From: Bacteroidales bacterium
GTDB lineage: Bacteria > Bacteroidota > Bacteroidia > Bacteroidales > F082
Length of the DNA: 9,402 bases
Assembly (NCBI GenBank): GCA_029933565.1
Contig: JAOZNY010000118.1
Location: forward strand, 1 to 9,402
Reading direction: 5' to 3'
Shown in pieces: positions 6,687-9,402 of this stretch. The position numbers were made by a program, and so were the translations under genes. The notes under the pieces are model-generated. The model was given only the letters and a program-made list of their open reading frames with translations, was not told the DNA's origin and made no database searches. How positions within the stretch are numbered: the first letter of the stretch is position 1; each line of letters starts with the position of its first letter.

Positions 6687-6763
6687 CACTTATTAACCTA
6701 AAAACCCTCTATTGAGGGATAACCCAAAAAATTAACCTGCTATAGTTAATTGTTCGTAAAGAA
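6652..6763 (-). ncRNA. Candidate small structured RNA gene
   Basis: Between rocD and rsmD the minus strand has a complete transcription unit with no credible ORF: a promoter of the form TTG-N21-TATATTTG (6769-6800), a predicted start near 6760-6765, about 110 bases, and a strong intrinsic terminator at 6652-6686. The body contains three inverted repeats: GTTC/GAAC at 6752-6764, ATTAAC/GTTAAT at 6731-6750 and CCCTC/GAGGG at 6705-6718 (four-base loop). It is not a tRNA, and I cannot match it by eye to a named Rfam family; Bacteroidota families such as 6S/Bacteroidales-1 or Flavo-1 should be compared. The alternative is that the segment is only the 3' untranslated end of rsmD mRNA. Promoter plus terminator plus internal folding is the evidence; expression is inferred. 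Confidence 0.5.
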
Positions 6764-6768
6764 CATTG

Positions 6769-6800
6769 CAAATATACACTAAAATAGTGCTCAAATGCAA
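6769..6800 (-). promoter_or_regulatory. Predicted promoter (TTG-N21-TATATTTG) for the candidate small RNA
   Basis: On the minus strand TTG at 6800-6798 is followed after 21 bases by TATATTTG at 6776-6769 and then C. This satisfies the Bacteroidota consensus TTG-N17-23-TAnnTTTG on both elements and is the best complete promoter in the window. The predicted start is near 6762. It lies downstream of rsmD, not ahead of any protein gene. Confidence 0.6.
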
Positions 6801-6860
6801 GTTTATTCGCAGAAAAATTGTTAAATTATTGATAATTGTTCTATTGTTTTATTTTAACAA

Positions 6861-7406
6861 CTATAAATCAGGGAGATAATAAAATAAACTAAAGTTAACT
6901 TTTCCATACTTTCTATGTTCAAGGAAATGTTTCTCGTTGGAGAAATCAATTTCTTGAGGATGTTCAATAATTAAGAACCCATTTTCATTTAATAGATCTC
7001 GTTTAAAAACAATAGTGCTAATTTCATTAATATTATCTAAATCATAAGGTGGGTCGGCAAAAATAATATCGTACTTCTTATTACTCGATTTTAGAAACCT
7101 AAATACTTCAGACCTAATTACCTTATGATTTTTCATTTGTAGGTTCTGAGAAGTAGATTTAATAAATGAAACACATTTAAAATTGAGTTCAACAGAAGTT
7201 ACTGGTATACAGCCTCTGGAAATAAACTCATAAGAAATTGCTCCTGTACCAGAAAACAAATCCAATACAGATTTATCTTCGAAACTAAGTTTATTTGTAA
7301 GAATATTAAAAAGACTTTCCTTTGCCAAATCAGTAGTTGGCCTTACTGGAATGTTCTTAGGAGGCTTTATTAATCGACGGCCATATTTGCCACTAATTAT
7401 ACGCAT
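6861..7406 (-). CDS. rsmD: 16S rRNA (guanine(966)-N(2))-methyltransferase
   Basis: Methylates N2 of G966 in 16S rRNA within the assembling 30S subunit, using S-adenosylmethionine. The 181 residues show the family start MRIISGKYGRRLIKPP, the PTTDLAKESLFNIL block (23-36), SAM-binding motif I VLDLFSGTGAISYEFISRG (47-65), the acidic VTSVELN end of strand 2 (69-75) and the catalytic motif IV FADPPY (116-121). Length is typical (180-200). The ATG overlaps the end of the preceding DUF3822 gene by 10 bases, so translation is very likely coupled. A weak AT-only inverted repeat (6818-6825/6853-6860) followed by five T on the minus strand lies just after the TAG stop and may act as an inefficient terminator before the stronger one at 6652-6686. 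Confidence 0.95.
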   Translation of the reverse strand: MRIISGKYGRRLIKPPKNIPVRPTTDLAKESLFNILTNKLSFEDKSVLDLFSGTGAISYEFISRGCIPVTSVELNFKCVSFIKSTSQNLQMKNHKVIRSEVFRFLKSSNKKYDIIFADPPYDLDNINEISTIVFKRDLLNENGFLIIEHPQEIDFSNEKHFLEHRKYGKVNFSLFYYLPDL

Positions 7407-8266
7407 TGAACAGAATTAAATAGAGAGTAATAAGAATGAGGTTTAATATCATCGAAAATATAGGAGTAACTTAGGCTTTGGTTTCTTTCTACAAAACTAA
7501 AGTTTCTAATATATTGGTAAATCATTTCATAAATATTCATTCCCTTATTTATTTCTCCCATTAATATAATTTCAACATCTTCGGGGTTGAGATTTAAATG
7601 CTCAATGGCTGAAAGAAGAAAATAAATAAAATCCTCTTTAGTACGGAATCCAAAATTATTAAAGTAAAACAATTTGTTCGATCTTAAATTCACAATGTCG
7701 AAACTGTTTTCCTGAAGATTTAAGAAAAGGATATTTTGATTGGTTTTGTTTTTATAAATCCTGGTCAAACCTTCAATCAAAACACTTGATGAATGTTTGA
7801 TTATTGAGTTGGGCCAAAATGCTTTGACTTTTTCTGCAATAAGGTTTGGCAAATAGTAAATGTTTGACGCCGAAGTATTACTCAATTCATCATAAACAAT
7901 TCTGGAATTTTTCTGAAGTATCTGATTAAAACCTAAATAAAGATTTATTTTATCCTTATCAAATAAAACAGTGGGTATTAAAGTATTGAGATTGTTTTGA
8001 TAAAGAACAAAAACCTTTTTATAAGGAAATGCAAACCAGGGTTTCTCATTTAGGATTAAATCGAGTTGTAACGGTATTTTGCCAGGAGTTTCAACATCTT
8101 TAAAAGTATAGGCTTCAAATACTATAAACTTACTATTATCTATTGAAAATACAGAAAAAACAAGTCCATGCAAACTTATTTGCATGGACAATATATAATT
8201 TTTAGTTTGTGATTCCCTAAATGATTTATCAATCAGGCTGATATATGGCTTAATCCTAACAGGCAT
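7397..8266 (-). CDS. DUF3822 family protein, possible degenerate actin-like (PilM/GspL-type) fold
   Basis: A 289-residue protein that I assign to DUF3822, a Bacteroidota family of unknown function regularly found just upstream of rsmD. No signal peptide or membrane helix is seen, so it is probably cytoplasmic. The N-terminal part has strand-rich ILSMQISLHGLVFSVFS (25-41), typical of the beta1-beta2 hairpin opening an actin/Hsp70-like domain. A second such unit starts at NILFLNLQENSFDIVNLRS (178-196), followed by LFYFNNFGFRTKEDFIYFLL (199-218) and VEIILMGEI (231-239), the order seen in PilM, GspL and FtsA. The acidic and glycine residues that bind ATP in true actin-like ATPases are not evident, so it may be a non-catalytic version. 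The fold assignment is inference from pattern. It lies 10 bases after the membrane-protein gene and overlaps rsmD by 10. Confidence 0.85.
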   Translation of the reverse strand: MPVRIKPYISLIDKSFRESQTKNYILSMQISLHGLVFSVFSIDNSKFIVFEAYTFKDVETPGKIPLQLDLILNEKPWFAFPYKKVFVLYQNNLNTLIPTVLFDKDKINLYLGFNQILQKNSRIVYDELSNTSASNIYYLPNLIAEKVKAFWPNSIIKHSSSVLIEGLTRIYKNKTNQNILFLNLQENSFDIVNLRSNKLFYFNNFGFRTKEDFIYFLLSAIEHLNLNPEDVEIILMGEINKGMNIYEMIYQYIRNFSFVERNQSLSYSYIFDDIKPHSYYSLFNSVQCV

Positions 8267-8276
8267 GGGATGTTAG

Positions 8277-8873
8277 TTATTCCCAGTTACCATCGGTTGA
8301 AGGCTCGGTCATTGAACCTACCTTTAACCCAGGATATTTTTCAATATCTTCTTTTGAAGCAATTATGTTAATAATTGTTTGCTCATCCATTCCCATTAAA
8401 AAAGTGTTGTAATGTGCCTTTACTTCAAAAACAGCTACTTCAACACCACCACGTTCAATACTTCCTGAATTAAGTTTAAAAACCTTTCCTCCGGAAAATG
8501 GTATTTCACCTAATGTAATCACATTAAAGTTTGGTCGCTTTCCAAACAACGAATCAACAACACTTACAAAACCAATAGTATCTTTTATTGTTCGTACAAA
8601 AGTTGTGTCTTCAGGATCAGGAATAATCTTTACAATAGGAATTTCACCGGTTTTAATAAATTCAACCAAACTATCAAAGGAACTAGAGTATGCTCTGTGT
8701 TCAATTTTATAATAATATTGAGCACTCCTAATATCCTTAAGGTTCTGTACAACTTCAGACTGCCGTGCATCCATTTCCTCCTTAAACTTAACAGGTTCCA
8801 TAATACTTTCGTACACAAACCATCCAAGGGCAACAATTACTACAAGTAAAACTAATTGAATAACTATCTTCAT
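8277..8873 (-). CDS. Single-pass membrane protein with pilin-like N-terminal helix, function unknown
   Basis: A 198-residue protein with one N-terminal transmembrane segment (about 4-22, VIQLVLLVVIVALGWFVYE) and no lipobox or signal-peptidase site, so it probably stays anchored with its body outside the cytoplasm. The next segment, VVQNLKDIRSAQYYYKIEHRAYSSSFDSLVEFIKTG, resembles the helix and alpha-beta loop of type II secretion/type IV pseudopilins (LRxAxxxYxxxHGxYPxxxxxL). The usual prepilin peptidase motif (G followed by FTLxE) is missing, so it would not be processed like a pilin. The rest is strand-rich with no recognised domain. Its promoter box lies 22 bases before the ATG, and DUF3822 starts 10 bases after its stop, so it heads the operon with DUF3822 and rsmD. 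The pilin-like reading is inference. Confidence 0.8.
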   Translation of the reverse strand: MKIVIQLVLLVVIVALGWFVYESIMEPVKFKEEMDARQSEVVQNLKDIRSAQYYYKIEHRAYSSSFDSLVEFIKTGEIPIVKIIPDPEDTTFVRTIKDTIGFVSVVDSLFGKRPNFNVITLGEIPFSGGKVFKLNSGSIERGGVEVAVFEVKAHYNTFLMGMDEQTIINIIASKEDIEKYPGLKVGSMTEPSTDGNWE

Positions 8874-8894
8874 GATATTTAATTTTTAATGCGA

Positions 8895-8902
8895 CAAATT
8901 TA
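8895..8902 (-). promoter_or_regulatory. Predicted Bacteroidota -7 promoter box for the membrane protein - DUF3822 - rsmD operon
   Basis: The minus strand reads TAAATTTG, an exact TAnnTTTG match, 21 bases before the ATG at 8873. The predicted start is near 8888. A clean TTG -33 element is not visible. It is identical in sequence to the yicC box (2608-2615). Confidence 0.55.
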
Positions 8903-8937
8903 AAACTTTTTTCCTAAGGTGTTTTTTTAATGTTAAT

Positions 8938-9396
8938 TTATTCAATAAAGTTTAGTTCTTTATAAAAAGGTATGTCCTCTAAAAAGGAAATCTTCCCTTT
9001 TTCAAAGTTCACTTTACAACAATAATGCTCTATTCCATTGCTGACTATCAGGTGCTTTACCCTTAGTTTAATATTGTAAACTGATATTTGTTCAAAAACC
9101 GCCTGATTAATTTTTATTTCAGGCGACTTAAACTCAATAAGTACAATTGGTTTTCCTTTATTGTTATAGGCAACAGCATCAAAACGCTTTTTCAAATTAT
9201 TAATTACCAAGCCCTTCTCAACTGCTATTAAGGAGGCGGGAAAGTTCTTAATATTAATCAAATAATTTATAAACTGCTGACGCACATTCTCTTCTGGAGT
9301 AAAAGAAACATATTTTTTTCTAATAATATCAAATACTTCAAGTTTACTATTTGCACTTTGCCGCATTTTTAATTTTGCCTCTGGCAGATTCAACAT
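8938..9396 (-). CDS. Stand-alone type I restriction HsdR N-terminal-like PD-(D/E)XK protein
   Basis: A 152-residue protein of the family annotated 'type I restriction enzyme R protein N-terminal domain', a minimal PD-(D/E)XK nuclease fold. The first helix carries TPEENVRQQFINYLI (33-47). The catalytic core is RFDAVAY (71-77, Asp73) followed by IVLIEFKSPEIKI (84-96), giving the E-x-K pair Glu88/Lys90, and a QISVY motif (103-107) matching the QxxxY motif of RecB-like nucleases. All metal-binding residues therefore look intact. There is no helicase, methylase or specificity subunit beside it, so it is not a restriction system; a nuclease or DNA-repair role is possible but unproven. The length is normal for the family and the start, six bases from the window edge, looks genuine. 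In many Bacteroidota this gene lies by holA (not visible here). It ends 64 bases before the next gene, with no clear terminator. Confidence 0.9.
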   Translation of the reverse strand: MLNLPEAKLKMRQSANSKLEVFDIIRKKYVSFTPEENVRQQFINYLINIKNFPASLIAVEKGLVINNLKKRFDAVAYNNKGKPIVLIEFKSPEIKINQAVFEQISVYNIKLRVKHLIVSNGIEHYCCKVNFEKGKISFLEDIPFYKELNFIE

Positions 9397-9402
9397 AAAA
9401 CT

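Noticed and set aside
6747..6767. Six-codon leader frame (MFFTNN) ahead of the small RNA on the minus strand
   Set aside because: Its ATG lies between the -7 box and the predicted transcript start, so it would not be transcribed intact.
6818..6860. Inverted repeat TTGTTAAA / TTTAACAA followed by five T on the minus strand, just after rsmD
   Set aside because: The stem is AT-rich with a 27-base loop and would be weak. It is mentioned under rsmD but not listed as a terminator.
8938..9396. A type I restriction-modification locus
   Set aside because: Only the small N-terminal nuclease domain is encoded; no helicase, methylase or specificity subunit is present.

Overview
This is an AT-rich chromosomal window from a member of the Bacteroidota, probably a Bacteroidales/Marinilabiliales-like or related marine lineage. 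Three things point there: perfect copies of the Bacteroidota sigma -7 box (TAnnTTTG) ahead of several genes, almost no Shine-Dalgarno sequences, and lineage-typical families (DUF3822, GxxExxY, the small HsdR-N-like nuclease, TPR lipid-bilayer-anchored proteins). There is no sign of a phage, an intact transposon, a CRISPR array, a tRNA or an rRNA. Every gap between genes is under 300 bases.

Left part (1-2582, minus strand): a yicC - gmk - MDR reductase operon (YicC-family RNase, guanylate kinase, and a zinc-less enoyl/quinone reductase) is driven from a promoter near 2608-2615. Beyond it, the left edge holds the first 14 codons of a GxxExxY-family gene (PD-(D/E)XK fold), preceded by a short CGCAGA tandem array. 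That gene runs off the window.

Middle (2648-6581, plus strand): a secreted, membrane-anchored TPR protein is followed by a soluble two-HKD phospholipase D/cardiolipin-synthase-like protein, then, after a 203-base gap with its own promoter, ornithine aminotransferase (rocD). The TPR promoter and the yicC promoter are divergent and interleaved in a 65-base gap, and the TPR start codon sits almost on its predicted transcription start.

Convergent gap (6582-6860): rocD ends at a strong intrinsic terminator. Facing it on the minus strand is a good promoter (TTG-N21-TATATTTG), about 110 bases with several inverted repeats, and a second strong terminator. No ORF explains this, and I propose a small structured RNA gene.

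Right part (6861-9396, minus strand): a tight operon of a single-pass membrane protein with a pilin-like helix, DUF3822 (possible degenerate actin-like/PilM-like fold) and rsmD (16S rRNA m2G966 methyltransferase), preceded by a stand-alone HsdR-N-like PD-(D/E)XK protein. The most intriguing points are the candidate small RNA, the possible pilin-like/PilM-like pair, and the interleaved divergent promoters.
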